A DNA stretch of 64,000 nucleotides from Paenibacillus barcinonensis (GTDB taxonomy: Bacteria; Bacillota; Bacilli; Paenibacillales; Paenibacillaceae): positions 124,001 through 188,000 of the forward strand of contig NZ_QJSW01000007.1 of NCBI RefSeq assembly GCF_003217495.1, given 5' to 3'. This document shows, piece after piece, positions 1 to 9,869 of this stretch. Each line of letters opens with the position of its first letter. Within the stretch, counting starts at the first letter, position 1. Made by a program: the position numbers and the translations under genes. The notes below the pieces were generated by a model. The model made no database searches. It was not told the origin of the DNA and was given only the letters and a program-made list of their open reading frames with translations.

Positions 1-2097
1 GATGCTGATCAGGTATATCACCGGGGGCCGTATTTTTTGCTCATGCCCGCCCTGTGTTATATCTATCTGTTTTATTATGTCGGGCTGGTTATTCTGAAAC
101 GAAAACAAGTATCTCTGCAGGAATTCCGGGCATTGCTCTTCGCTGCGTTACCTCCATTGGTTGCAGGAGTGCTGCAAAGTATGTTTTTTGGATTAAGCGT
201 GTTATGGGTTGCCCTTGCATTTTCACTGTTAATCGTCTATCTGAATTTGCAGAGTGAGCAGGTATACAAGGAACTGATTAAACTAGACAGGATGAAGGAT
301 CAGTTTCTGGCGAATACCTCCCACGAGCTGCGCACACCGCTTAATGGCATCATTAACATTACAAACTCGGTACTGGAGAATAACCATACTCTTGAAGATT
401 CATCCCAGCAGCATAACCTTCGGACCGTGTTGTCAGAAGCGCGCAGATTGGATCGCCTTATTCACGATATTCTGGATATTTCCAGTATGCGAAGCGGAGG
501 AATGAAGCTGGAAGCGCGAGCCATTGATCTTCATTCCATTGCTAATGCTTCTTTATATGTCATAAGTCAGCTGAATGACGGCAAATCTATTGAATTCGTT
601 AATCACATTCCAACAGAAATGCCGGCAGTATATGCAGATGAGGAGCGTCTTTATCAGATTTTTTATAATTTGGTAGGCAATGCATTGAAGTTCACGCAGC
701 AAGGGCATATTCGAACCGGTGCTATGCTTAAACAGGAGTATATCGAGATATGGGTACAGGACACCGGTATAGGAATTCCCCAGGAGCATCTGGAGGATAT
801 CTTTACGCCGTTCACCCAGTTGGATTCTACCGAAACACGGGAGGCTGGGGGTACGGGACTCGGACTATCCATTACCCAGACACTGGTTGAACTCCAAGGA
901 GGAAGGATATGGGTTGAATCCAGGCAGGGGAAGGGAAGCACCTTTCGATTTACTCTTCCAGTGAGTAGGGAACGTAAGGAGAAGGTTTACGGGAAACAGC
1001 CGGCTACAAGCTCGGCCCCTCTTGGTCAGAAGCCCGTTTTAACGACCAAACGTCACAGAACAGAAAAGAGCTACTCTATTCTGGCCGTGGATGATGACCC
1101 GGCAAGTCTCGCAGCATTATTCCATGTGTTGGACAACGATGGATATGATGTGACCGCTGTTCCTGACGGAATGTCGGCGCTGGCCAAATTAGAGCAGAAG
1201 GCTCAGTATGATCTGGTCATTCTTGATGTAATGATGCCGAAAATATCGGGGTATGAGGTGCTTCGCACCATACGTGGACGTTTTCAACCATTAGATCTGC
1301 CTGTGCTGATGGTGACCGCAAGAGCAAGACCTGAGGATTTGCAGATTGGATTCGAGGCGGGAGCTAACGATTACCTGACGAAGCCATTTGAATCGCTGGA
1401 GCTGAAGTCGAGGGTGAAAACGTTGGTTCAGCTCAAAGAATCGGTGGGAAATCGGATATCTGCGGAGCTCTCATTCCTGCAGGCTCAGATCAAACCCCAT
1501 TTTTTATTTAACTCGCTGAGTACCATCGCGGCACTTAGCACGGTAGATCCTGTAAGGGCGAAGGGACTTCTCTACGACCTGTCCGATTATTTGCGAGGAA
1601 GCTTTCGTTTTGACTCTGATGGCGAGTTCACGCCTCTTGCGAATGAACTTGCTACAGTGCGAGCCTATGTATCCATTGAACAGGAAAGGTTCCAGTCGAG
1701 ACTTGATATGCAATATGACATTGATGAGAGTATCGAGTTGAAGGTTCCCATGCTGATCATACAGCCTTTGGTGGAGAATGCCATTCGCCATGGCATTATG
1801 ACTCGAAATGCAGGTGGTTTGGTGCGTTTAACGGTTAAGCGTGAAGAGGATACAGCACTGATCCAAGTAGAGGATAATGGTGTTGGCATTGAACCGCAGC
1901 ATCTGCAGAAGCTGTTGGATCAGCCGGGAACCCGATCTGGCGTCGGTCTGATGAATATTCAGCGCAGATTGATTTTACATTATGGTATTGGCATGCATAT
2001 CTGGAGTCAGACGGGCGAAGGCACATCGGTTACACTTCAAATACCATTGAACACGGGGAGGAAGGCAGACGATGATCAGAGCCATATTGCTGGATGA
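1..2097 (+). CDS. Hybrid sensor histidine kinase with two kinase modules (5' end missing)
   Basis: The reading frame is open to the window edge, so the N-terminal sensor is missing. What remains starts in hydrophobic membrane segments (about codons 12-85). A HisKA domain follows with the phospho-accepting His at codon 108 (NTSHELRTPLNG), then HATPase_c (DTGIGIP, GGTGLGLSI). Next come a receiver with Asp at codon 409 (ILDVMMPK) and a second, LytS-type kinase module with His near codon 500 (QIKPHFLFNSL) and its own ATPase (DNGVGI). So it probably autophosphorylates, passes phosphate to its receiver, and may signal through the LytS module to the response regulator whose start overlaps its end by 26 bp. 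The same architecture recurs at 56458-59622. The ligand is unknown. Domain calls are firm; phosphate routing is inferred. Confidence 0.9.
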   Translation, partial: DADQVYHRGPYFLLMPALCYIYLFYYVGLVILKRKQVSLQEFRALLFAALPPLVAGVLQSMFFGLSVLWVALAFSLLIVYLNLQSEQVYKELIKLDRMKDQFLANTSHELRTPLNGIINITNSVLENNHTLEDSSQQHNLRTVLSEARRLDRLIHDILDISSMRSGGMKLEARAIDLHSIANASLYVISQLNDGKSIEFVNHIPTEMPAVYADEERLYQIFYNLVGNALKFTQQGHIRTGAMLKQEYIEIWVQDTGIGIPQEHLEDIFTPFTQLDSTETREAGGTGLGLSITQTLVELQGGRIWVESRQGKGSTFRFTLPVSRERKEKVYGKQPATSSAPLGQKPVLTTKRHRTEKSYSILAVDDDPASLAALFHVLDNDGYDVTAVPDGMSALAKLEQKAQYDLVILDVMMPKISGYEVLRTIRGRFQPLDLPVLMVTARARPEDLQIGFEAGANDYLTKPFESLELKSRVKTLVQLKESVGNRISAELSFLQAQIKPHFLFNSLSTIAALSTVDPVRAKGLLYDLSDYLRGSFRFDSDGEFTPLANELATVRAYVSIEQERFQSRLDMQYDIDESIELKVPMLIIQPLVENAIRHGIMTRNAGGLVRLTVKREEDTALIQVEDNGVGIEPQHLQKLLDQPGTRSGVGLMNIQRRLILHYGIGMHIWSQTGEGTSVTLQIPLNTGRKADDDQSHIAG

Positions 2098-2941
2098 TGA
2101 GCCTATTATCTTGAATGAGTTAGCCTCACTGCTTGAGACCGATGAACGAGTTGAGATCATCGGCACCTATACAGACCCTCTCCAGCTGCTGCAGGAGATT
2201 CCAATGTTAAAACCGGACTGTATCTTCCTGGACATCGAAATGCCCGGAATGAGCGGAATCGAGCTGGCAGAGCAGCTGGGTGCCGACAATATAGCGGCAG
2301 AGATTGTTTTTATTACCGCCTACAATCATTATGCTGCACAGGCCTTTGATGTAAGTGCCATCGACTACCTGCTCAAGCCGATTCGCCCGGAGCGAATCCG
2401 TAAAGCGGTAGACAAGCTGGTCAAGCTGGCTTCCCAGAAGCCTCAACCACTTCATGGAAGGTGGGCTATTCACAGTTTCGGTCCGTTTGAAGTAAAGCAT
2501 GGTCAGATGTCCATAAAATGGGCTCGGTCCAAGTCGCGAGAGCTGCTTGCTTATTTTTTGCAGCATGAGGGGCGCTGGTTGTCCAAGTATAAGCTGTGTG
2601 ATGATCAGTGGGGACATTATGAGCCTGAACGGGCATTGGCATATTTGCAAACCTCGTTATATGCCATGCGTAAAAACCTGAAGGCTGCGGGCTGCACCGA
2701 GTTAAAGATTGAATACGCCAATGATCGGTACATTTTGCGGGTGTTAGACGCGGATTGGGATCTTCGGACCTTTGAGTCAGCCCTGCGCCAGTTTGATCAG
2801 ACTGCTTCAGATGAGGCGAGAGGGCAAGCGCTTGCGGTCTATCGTGGTGAATATCTTGAAGGCGAAGACTGGTTATGGTCCGATATTACGAGAGAAACCT
2901 ACAGGAGGCAGGTACATCAACTCAAGAAGGCTGCGAAATAA
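2072..2941 (+). CDS. Response regulator with SARP-like winged helix and short BTAD domain
   Basis: A 289-residue response regulator, translationally coupled to the kinase before it (26-bp overlap). The receiver (about 1-120) has the acidic pair LLDDE, phospho-acceptor Asp54 (FLDIEMPG) and the Lys of YLLKPI. A winged-helix DNA-binding domain follows (about 150-230), of the kind found in SARP/BTAD regulators. Compared with its paralogue at 55298-56461 (387 residues), it ends about 95 residues early and lacks most of the helical BTAD/TPR tail. No continuation is visible in the other frames and a terminator follows, so this looks like a fixed short form. Probable role: DNA-binding output of the neighbouring double kinase. 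Targets are unknown. Confidence 0.88.
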   Translation: MIRAILLDDEPIILNELASLLETDERVEIIGTYTDPLQLLQEIPMLKPDCIFLDIEMPGMSGIELAEQLGADNIAAEIVFITAYNHYAAQAFDVSAIDYLLKPIRPERIRKAVDKLVKLASQKPQPLHGRWAIHSFGPFEVKHGQMSIKWARSKSRELLAYFLQHEGRWLSKYKLCDDQWGHYEPERALAYLQTSLYAMRKNLKAAGCTELKIEYANDRYILRVLDADWDLRTFESALRQFDQTASDEARGQALAVYRGEYLEGEDWLWSDITRETYRRQVHQLKKAAK

Positions 2942-3014
2942 CCTGGAATTAATATATCCTTTCAGTTGTACGTTATAAAGAGTTAACCTTGACTGTATAA
3001 CACACCCTTTATCC

Positions 3015-3056
3015 AAGACAGGGATCTGCAGAATATGTAGATTCTTGTCTTTTTTT
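3015..3056 (+). terminator. Rho-independent terminator after the response regulator
   Basis: A 16-bp stem (3015-3030 with 3036-3051, several G-U pairs) around a 5-nt loop is followed by a run of T to 3056. It ends the kinase/regulator operon and separates it from the surface protein gene downstream. Confidence 0.85.
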
Positions 3057-3142
3057 GCGAGTGTTTTGCGAGTGGCCTCCTATAGAATGGGCATCAGACA
3101 TGATGGACAAATTCAGAGAGCAGAGAGGGGAACAACGGAATC

Positions 3143-6100
3143 GTGAACACAATGAAAAAGTGGCTGAGCCTAACCATGATTATGGTGATGATGCTGAGTT
3201 TGTTTGGTGGATGGGGGACAAGCGTCCAAGCGGAGCCTGTGGAATATGTTGCAGTAAATACAGCAACGATAAAGCAGTATTGGGATTTATCAGAGGCTTT
3301 AAATGAGGCAACTGACGGACAAACAATTCAATTGATTGCTAACGTTTCAACAGAGAGCAACATTGCGTATGATCGGACGGGAGTAAGTGTAACACTGGAC
3401 TTGAACGGCTTCAACTTAACCCGGGATGCTTACGGCTTAGGTGGTGACACACAAGAAGCCTCAACTATTTTTGCCAAGGCAGGAACATTGACCATTCAGG
3501 ATAGCTCTGCTGGAGAGAGTGGTTATATCAAATATGTTAACAGCTCGAGTTCGGGATCTGGCTTGAACGTGGGTCAGAATGGAAAGGTTAAGTTGCTCTC
3601 AGGCGGTATTATTGGAGCGGGACAAGGCGTGTTTGCTCACGATCCAGGAGCACAATTCGAGATGAGCGGAGGGGTTGTATACGGTTATTTCGATGCGGAT
3701 GGATCTGAAGCATTGGATGCAGGGATGGGAGCATATGTAACCGTATCTGGTGGATACCTTGGAACATACAACAAAAATGCTGCGCTCATCTGGAGTGGAA
3801 GTACACTGGACCCACAATATTGGAGTATTACCGGTGGATACTTCACTTCAAATTACTATAATGATGGTGCTCAAAATTTAATTCAAAATTTTGTAACGGA
3901 CGGTGTAGTGACTGAACTTATTCCGACCGTGAAGCACGCTATGTCAGGGGATACCGAGTACAGATACCATTTGACAACACCACGTAAAATTACTTTTGAT
4001 GCTAGTGGTGGTCAAACAGATACCTCAAGCCTGAAAACGAATGGTTCAGGTAAGCTTGAAACTTTACCTTTGGCAAGTCGGGAGGATTTAACGTTTAAAG
4101 GTTGGTATACCGCTAGAACCGGTGGAACCAAAATTACAACGGATTACATCTTCAACACGGATACCGTTGTATACGCACAATACAGTGAGGAAAATCTCGA
4201 AAAGGAGACTAAACCTGCGGCAAGCATTAACTATATCTATGAAAGCCTGCAAGGTTTAGCTCCTGGAGCCATCTACCTAGTTAACAATAACAGCATCACG
4301 GCAGACTCATCCGGTGAGATAGCCATTGATGAAAGCTGGTTTAATACTACGCTATCCATTGTGAAGCAAGGCGTCCCCGGCAACACGCAGGATAGTGACC
4401 CACAGGAATTGGACATCCCAGCGCGACCGAAAACACCTTCTGTCGGCCATACAGACGAAGCGACGCTGAATGGAAAAGACGGCACGATTACGCTTGTGGA
4501 CAGCACGATGGAGTACAAGTCTCGTAAAGCAGAGGTTTGGGGAAATATCACAGGCAGTCGTGTGACGAATCTTAAACCTAATGAATATATCGTACGGATC
4601 AAGGCCACGGAGACATCGTTTAAATCGGATTATGCGCTGGTCGATATTAAACCGCTTTATCCAATCGAATTCTACCTTAATGATGGAACTATTCTGAGTG
4701 GTGATGTGAAGGGATATCATCCAGGGATTGATCTGACATTACCTACACAGGTTTCCTTAACTGGAGCAAGGTTTGCAGGGTGGTATAGAGAGAGTGATTT
4801 TTCGGGAGAGCCGATTACCCAGATCAGTTCGGGGACCGAGGGCAAGGTTAAGTTATATGCGAAGTGGACCAATTCATTCACCTTTTATTATAACGACGGT
4901 GACCGCAATGTTTATGATGTACAGGATGAAGTCCTCCATGGGGGAACCTTGACTATGCCTGAGCCGCCGACACGTGACGGGTACACCTTTGTTGGCTGGT
5001 ACAAGGATACTGCTCTGACGAAGCCATGGCAGCTGAATGAACAAGTATCTGCGGATACGAAGCTCTATGCACGTTGGGAGAAGCAGGTATACAGCATTGA
5101 AGGTACGGTCATTAATGATGCAAATCCGTTTGTAGCCGTGCCCGGTGCACAGGTGAAGGTTGTACAGGGAAATGTGCAGTTTGGCAGCACAGCTGTTACA
5201 GATGCAAACGGGCACTTTATGGTTACGGGCGTACCGAACGGCACGTATAACCTTGTAGTCACTAAAGGAGATCAGTTGGTTACCTTGATTGTCGTTGTGA
5301 AGGGTGGCAACTTTAATTTTGGAGACCAGTATATTATCCTGCCAGAAGGCAAGAAGAACACGGCTCTTGAAGTGAAGGGTACAAATACACCTAGCGTTGT
5401 AGTAGACAAGCTGAATGATCTGTTTAACGATTCTGCGTCATTCACTGCCGAGGATAAGACTCAGGTGGATCTGGGTGGAGCTGTGAAATTCAAGCTGACG
5501 GTAGAGAAGCAGGAAGCAGGCGCTGCGGTCGGTGCTTCGTCTATTCAAGCTATTGCGGGCAATCGGGTCATTGATATGTATCTGGATATGTCTTTATTTA
5601 AAACGCTGACGGATAGTGTGACTCAGAACGATACAACAGTACCACTTCCAACGCTGGGCAAGCTGCTGAAAATCATCGTTCCCGTGGACCTCACAGGCAA
5701 AAATGATGTGGTATTGTATCGTTATCACGAAGGTACAGCTGCGAAAATGAATCAACTGCCGTATTCCACTACGATGGCAGCACAAGAAGGATTTATGATT
5801 GATCCTACGGATAAAGAACTAACGATTTTCTCTCAGAACTTCTCGACGTATGCGATTGCATACAGCAATGGTAGCAATGGAGGCAATACAGGTGGTGGCG
5901 CAGGAGGAAGCAGTGGTGGTGCAGCATCCAGCGGTGTTAGCTACACCGTGACCGTAACTGGCTCGCAAGGAGGAACGATCTCTCCAAATGGAACAGTGAA
6001 AGTAGCACAAGGTGCTTCGCAGACATTCCTGTTCACACCGCAAGAAGGTTATATCGTGGCGGATGTTCTGGTTGATGGCGTGAGTGTAGGTGCTGTCTCA

Positions 6101-6877
6101 AGCTACACGCTCAGCCAGGTGAAGGCTGCACACAGTATTCAGGTAGTGTTTGCCAAAAAACAAGGTGATACCCAGAATGCTGCCAACGCTGGCCTGCCTT
6201 ATTACTACACTTCAGATAATCAGAAGCTGTTCATCGGCTTTGCTGCTGACGATTCGGGAATGATGAAGTATATTGCTCCATCATGGGCTAACGTGCTATT
6301 CCAGCCTAACCCTAAGGCGTTTACAGATATTGCTGGGCATTGGGGTGCATCTCCGATTCAGTTTGTGACAGAGCGTGAGATTTTCCTGGGCACAGGCAAA
6401 CAGCAATTCTCGCCAAATACAGGCATGACACGAGCTATGCTGGCAACGGTCATCGGGCGGATGTACGAACGTAGCTACGGTCCGCTTGAGACAAAAGGAA
6501 CGCGGATATTCACGGATACTCAGTATGATAGCTGGTATGGTGCTTATATTGATTGGGCGTATCAAAATGGAATTATTCAAGGGGTTGGCGGCGGTAAATT
6601 CGAGCCAAACCGCACAGTGACGAGACAAGAGCTGGCCGCGATGTTCTATCGCTTCGCTGATTTCCTGAAGCTGAAGGATGCAAACACATTGAGCCAAGCA
6701 CAACTGACGTATTCAGATGCTTCCAGTATTGCTGCTTGGGCTGAACAGGCTGCAATGTACATGCAGGAGACTGGCATTATGACCGGACGTGCAGGCGCAA
6801 CCTTTGCTCCGAAGAATGTAGCTACACGGGCAGAAGTTGCGGCAATGTTCAAACGGTTCATCGAGCATGTTTTGTAG
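3143..6877 (+). CDS. S-layer-anchored surface protein with InlB-type repeats and three SLH domains
   Basis: A 1244-residue exported protein. GTG start at 3143, 12 nt after GAGAGGGG; an in-frame ATG lies at 3152. The signal peptide ends near residue 31 (SVQA). A beta-helix-like region follows (about 40-260). Three Listeria-Bacteroides (InlB B-type) repeats with the GWY...Y.Q/KW signature start near 281, 506 and 579. A carboxypeptidase-regulatory-like beta sandwich spans about 650-725, a Gly/Ser-rich linker lies near 910-930, and a repeat-like module near 932-1008. Three SLH domains from about 1058 to the C-terminus should bind pyruvylated secondary wall polymer. It probably serves in adhesion or wall structure. 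No catalytic motif is seen. It stands alone between two terminators. Confidence 0.88.
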   Translation: MNTMKKWLSLTMIMVMMLSLFGGWGTSVQAEPVEYVAVNTATIKQYWDLSEALNEATDGQTIQLIANVSTESNIAYDRTGVSVTLDLNGFNLTRDAYGLGGDTQEASTIFAKAGTLTIQDSSAGESGYIKYVNSSSSGSGLNVGQNGKVKLLSGGIIGAGQGVFAHDPGAQFEMSGGVVYGYFDADGSEALDAGMGAYVTVSGGYLGTYNKNAALIWSGSTLDPQYWSITGGYFTSNYYNDGAQNLIQNFVTDGVVTELIPTVKHAMSGDTEYRYHLTTPRKITFDASGGQTDTSSLKTNGSGKLETLPLASREDLTFKGWYTARTGGTKITTDYIFNTDTVVYAQYSEENLEKETKPAASINYIYESLQGLAPGAIYLVNNNSITADSSGEIAIDESWFNTTLSIVKQGVPGNTQDSDPQELDIPARPKTPSVGHTDEATLNGKDGTITLVDSTMEYKSRKAEVWGNITGSRVTNLKPNEYIVRIKATETSFKSDYALVDIKPLYPIEFYLNDGTILSGDVKGYHPGIDLTLPTQVSLTGARFAGWYRESDFSGEPITQISSGTEGKVKLYAKWTNSFTFYYNDGDRNVYDVQDEVLHGGTLTMPEPPTRDGYTFVGWYKDTALTKPWQLNEQVSADTKLYARWEKQVYSIEGTVINDANPFVAVPGAQVKVVQGNVQFGSTAVTDANGHFMVTGVPNGTYNLVVTKGDQLVTLIVVVKGGNFNFGDQYIILPEGKKNTALEVKGTNTPSVVVDKLNDLFNDSASFTAEDKTQVDLGGAVKFKLTVEKQEAGAAVGASSIQAIAGNRVIDMYLDMSLFKTLTDSVTQNDTTVPLPTLGKLLKIIVPVDLTGKNDVVLYRYHEGTAAKMNQLPYSTTMAAQEGFMIDPTDKELTIFSQNFSTYAIAYSNGSNGGNTGGGAGGSSGGAASSGVSYTVTVTGSQGGTISPNGTVKVAQGASQTFLFTPQEGYIVADVLVDGVSVGAVSSYTLSQVKAAHSIQVVFAKKQGDTQNAANAGLPYYYTSDNQKLFIGFAADDSGMMKYIAPSWANVLFQPNPKAFTDIAGHWGASPIQFVTEREIFLGTGKQQFSPNTGMTRAMLATVIGRMYERSYGPLETKGTRIFTDTQYDSWYGAYIDWAYQNGIIQGVGGGKFEPNRTVTRQELAAMFYRFADFLKLKDANTLSQAQLTYSDASSIAAWAEQAAMYMQETGIMTGRAGATFAPKNVATRAEVAAMFKRFIEHVL

Positions 6878-6933
6878 AAGCAACAACGTTACCGATTGTG
6901 AATGAAAACGGATGTTAACCAACAGAGTGAAAT

Positions 6934-6975
6934 AAACAGGCTACGTGGGCTGATCGTCCACGTAGCCTGTTTGTA
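6934..6975. terminator. Strong hairpin terminator after the SLH protein
   Basis: A perfect 15-bp stem (6934-6948 with 6958-6972) with a 9-nt loop, followed by a T-rich stretch. It separates the surface-protein gene from the kinase downstream. Confidence 0.8.
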
Positions 6976-7081
6976 TTGCTTCATAATTTAGAATAAAATA
7001 TTTCTCATCCGTGGAAGAAAATATAGAAAATAAGCTACAATACTATATATGTAATCATTCATGAACTAAGGTGGTGAATGC

Positions 7082-8293
7082 ATGAAAGAATTGCACAGTC
7101 CAGTGAACAGGAAAACGTATTACATATCTATGTTTATGATGATCACGCTAATGGTAGCTGGTTTAGTCTTGTCAACGACAGAGCTTGAGGCTGTTACATC
7201 CAGCTATGTAATCCATTTATTATGCGTTGTAATTATACCCGTATGTTTAATCATCTACCCCCGCTATGAGACGTTTGCTTTTCGAATGAGCATTATATTG
7301 CTGGGGTTTGTCTATTTTTATACACTTGCATTAGCCTATCCTCAGACGTGGTCAACCTACATTATGATCTGTCTGCTTCCGGCACTCGCTATTTTGTTCT
7401 ATGACTTCAAGTTGTTCTATATCTCGCTCAGTCTGAATGTGATCTTGCTGGTCATCGTGACGTTGTATATTCATAAGCAGGACACGACGTATGCTTATAT
7501 ACATACAGACTTGGTTGGCAATTTGATTAACATTGTTGCCAGTCAACTGCTCCTGTTTCTGATTTTCTATCTGACCTTTGATCGCATACGAAAGCAGGAG
7601 TTGTATCTGGAACAGGTTCAACAATCGGAACGCCTCAAAATGGTTGCACATCTGACCGCTGCGGTAGCTCATGAAATTCGGAATCCGGTTACGGTCGTAA
7701 GGGGGTTCCTGCAGCTCTACCGCGAAAATACGGACTTCAACACTTCGGATAGATCGAAGTTTGCGCTAATGATTGATGAGTTGAATACGGTTGAGCAGGT
7801 CACTTCTCAATTTCTGTCCATTGCCAAACCTAATCGAGAGCTGCTGCAGGTGGAGAAGGTGGATGTACGAGAGGTGCTCGAAGGCGTCGCGAGTCTGCTT
7901 GGGTCGTATGCGACCTTATCGAGCAAGCATATTGATATTCAGGCGGGTGAGGACTGTGCAATTCTCATGAATGCGATTGAGTTCAAACAGGTTGTCATTA
8001 ATCTCATCAAGAACGCCCTTGAAGCCTCGGATACGGGGGCCATGGTTCATGTAATCGCAAGACGTGTGAAGAAAACGGTGGAGATTCAAATTATAGATCA
8101 AGGCTGCGGCATGACAGAGGAAGAGGTAAAGGCTCTGGGTACACCGTTCTACTCGCTCAAAACGAATGGAACCGGACTTGGGCTGATGATCTGCTTCAAC
8201 ATTGTGCAGAAGGTTGGTGGTTCCATCAAATATCTGAGCGAGAAGGGGAAAGGAACGACAGTCATTCTTACGTTTCAGGCTATGGACGGTTAA
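7082..8293 (+). CDS. Six-TM sensor histidine kinase, KinB-like sporulation kinase type
   Basis: A 403-residue membrane histidine kinase. About six hydrophobic segments fill residues 13-165, with no large extracellular loop. HisKA follows with His197 in AHEIRNPVT; the continuation VVRGFLQL is typical of the Bacillus/Paenibacillus sporulation-kinase (Kin) group. HATPase_c has N-box NLIKNALEAS and G-box DQGCGM and GTGLGL. ATG with AAGGTGGTG at 7068-7076. No response regulator is adjacent, as expected for an orphan kinase feeding a phosphorelay such as Spo0F/Spo0A. That role is an inference from family resemblance; the signal is unknown. Confidence 0.85.
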   Translation: MKELHSPVNRKTYYISMFMMITLMVAGLVLSTTELEAVTSSYVIHLLCVVIIPVCLIIYPRYETFAFRMSIILLGFVYFYTLALAYPQTWSTYIMICLLPALAILFYDFKLFYISLSLNVILLVIVTLYIHKQDTTYAYIHTDLVGNLINIVASQLLLFLIFYLTFDRIRKQELYLEQVQQSERLKMVAHLTAAVAHEIRNPVTVVRGFLQLYRENTDFNTSDRSKFALMIDELNTVEQVTSQFLSIAKPNRELLQVEKVDVREVLEGVASLLGSYATLSSKHIDIQAGEDCAILMNAIEFKQVVINLIKNALEASDTGAMVHVIARRVKKTVEIQIIDQGCGMTEEEVKALGTPFYSLKTNGTGLGLMICFNIVQKVGGSIKYLSEKGKGTTVILTFQAMDG

Positions 8294-8385
8294 TCGAATG
8301 AGGGATAGAGATCGGTTAAGTCGTGCCTGTCTGGTCTTATGACTTGGCTGAGAGCCGCCGCTACACACTACACACAAAAATTAAA

Positions 8386-8407
8386 GGCTGCCACTTGGCA
8401 GCCGTTT
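8386..8407. terminator. Bidirectional terminator between the kinase and araR
   Basis: An 8-bp GC-rich stem (8386-8393 with 8396-8403) with a T-run to the right and an A-run to the left, so it can serve both converging genes. Confidence 0.75.
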
Positions 8408-8423
8408 TGCTTGACATGCAAAT

Positions 8424-9533
8424 TTACTCCACTTCCATCTCCTTCACTGTCTCACCCTCCACCAATTCAGGCTGATAGTAGGTTTGGTCGGGCAAGTCCT
8501 TCTTGCCCTGCAACTTGCGGATTACCCAGTCGGCGGCATCGTTGCCCATCTGCTCCTGAGGGTGAGTGAGGGTGGTGAGCCGGATATTGGCGTTTTTGGC
8601 AATGTAGGAGTTGTCCTGGCCGATGATCGACAGTTCTTCGGGGATTGAAATACCCAGCTGCCGACAGGCATGCACGACCTCCAGCCCAACCTCGTCGTTG
8701 TAACAGACAATCGCGGTAAGCGCATCGCGATTGTCCTGCAAATAGGCGGTCACATTTGCGGACAGATCAGGCTTCGACGCGGTATCAAACGAGAGCACAT
8801 GCTCAGGGGTGAACCGCAGCTTCGCTTCTCCCAGTGCCTTGATGTACCCTTTCATCCGGTATTTGCCCTGCAGATCGTCCATTTTGGCGATGATTCCAAT
8901 CTGGGTATGACCTTTGGAGATTAATTCACGGGTGGCGAGATAACTGGATTGCACATCATCCAGACAGAAGAACGGCACCTCTAATTCCTCATAAAACGCA
9001 TTAATCATGGCAAATGGCACATCCTGCTCCTTAAATGACAGGTAATACGCGATATTCGGGTTGTACAGATTGCTTTTCGTCGGTTCAACAATCAGCCCAT
9101 CCACACCGTAGGACAGCATCATTTCAAGTGCTTTTTTCTCTTGTGCGACATCGTTGTTTGTACTGGCCAGCAATAAAGAATAGTTGTCCTCATTCAGACG
9201 ACGCTCGATACCGCGAATAATGGATGGAAAGATGTAATCCGAGATATAGGTGGTGATAACACCAATGGTCTTTTTGGCAGAGCTGCCGCCGGTCCGCGAG
9301 CGGTATTGATGGCTGACATAAGTGCCCGATCCTTTTTCGCTGCGTAAAAATCCTTCGTTGGACAGCTCCAAAATAGCCTTCCGTACCGTCTGGCGGCTCA
9401 CGTTATAGCTGTCCTGCAATGCAGATTCCGTAGGAATCTGTTCACCAACGCTGTATGTGCCGGATAAAATATGGCTTTTTATATCGTCTATAATGATTTG
9501 GTATTTAGGCTTCACAAGGTCCACTTCTTTCAT
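8424..9533 (-). CDS. araR: Arabinose-responsive repressor AraR (GntR/LacI chimera)
   Basis: A 369-residue repressor of the L-arabinose genes. The N-terminal 70 residues form a GntR winged helix (YSVGEQIPTESALQ, VSRQTVRKAILEL, GSGTYVS). The rest is a LacI/PBP1-type sugar-binding domain (IGVITTYISDYIFPSI, GHTQIGIIAK, SIIGQDNS). This GntR-plus-LacI fusion defines AraR. It is divergent from the arabinose genes, and AraR-like palindromes lie in both promoters, so autoregulation is likely and arabinose is the expected inducer. I start at the ATG at 9533 (MKEVDLVKPKYQ); an open frame runs on to a TTG at 9593, but that extension matches nothing in the family. Confidence 0.93.
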   Translation of the reverse strand: MKEVDLVKPKYQIIIDDIKSHILSGTYSVGEQIPTESALQDSYNVSRQTVRKAILELSNEGFLRSEKGSGTYVSHQYRSRTGGSSAKKTIGVITTYISDYIFPSIIRGIERRLNEDNYSLLLASTNNDVAQEKKALEMMLSYGVDGLIVEPTKSNLYNPNIAYYLSFKEQDVPFAMINAFYEELEVPFFCLDDVQSSYLATRELISKGHTQIGIIAKMDDLQGKYRMKGYIKALGEAKLRFTPEHVLSFDTASKPDLSANVTAYLQDNRDALTAIVCYNDEVGLEVVHACRQLGISIPEELSIIGQDNSYIAKNANIRLTTLTHPQEQMGNDAADWVIRKLQGKKDLPDQTYYQPELVEGETVKEMEVE

Positions 9534-9629
9534 TGTAGCTTCTATAGATACGGGGCGAAAAGGATATGGCCCGAACACTCGATCACAGAACAACCGGGAG
9601 GGTTGTTCTATTCCCGGATGTAATGTTCA

Positions 9630-9671
9630 AGTTGTACGTACATATTCTAGCATGATTCGCTTTACTTGCAA
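9630..9671 (-). promoter_or_regulatory. araR promoter with AraR operator
   Basis: On the minus strand TTGCAA (9666-9671), a 16-bp spacer and TAGAAT (9644-9649) form a plausible sigma-A promoter for araR. The palindrome TGTACGTACA (9633-9642) lies just downstream of the -10, where a repressor would block initiation. It matches 14 of 16 positions of the Bacillus AraR consensus as I remember it. Confidence 0.72.
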
Positions 9672-9697
9672 GCAAAACCGTACATTTTACAAAAAGA

Positions 9698-9707
9698 TAC
9701 GTACAAC
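9698..9707. promoter_or_regulatory. Partial AraR-like operator
   Basis: TACGTACAAC has the centre and right arm of the AraR box, but the left arm is poor. It sits between the two full boxes and may help cooperative binding or looping. Confidence 0.4.
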
Positions 9708-9826
9708 CGGGAGTGAATTTATCGGATTAGACCTAGCATCATCTCGATGTAAATTTACAGAAATGCGTTGATGTGAATACGTATTTTATCATATAAATGT
9801 AATGTGAGTATAACTTGTATATTTCA

Positions 9827-9855
9827 TTGACAAATGTACGTACAAAAAATATACT
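9827..9855 (+). promoter_or_regulatory. Arabinose operon promoter with embedded AraR operator
   Basis: TTGACA (9827-9832), a 17-bp spacer and TATACT (9850-9855) make a near-consensus sigma-A promoter. The palindrome TGTACGTACA (9835-9844) fills the spacer, so AraR bound here would exclude RNA polymerase. Confidence 0.85.
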
Positions 9856-9869
9856 AAGGCTGTCAGAAC

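Noticed and set aside
2942..3014. Possible frameshifted continuation of the short BTAD regulator
   Set aside because: No BTAD-like residues in the other two frames before the terminator at 3015, so a true short protein is more likely.
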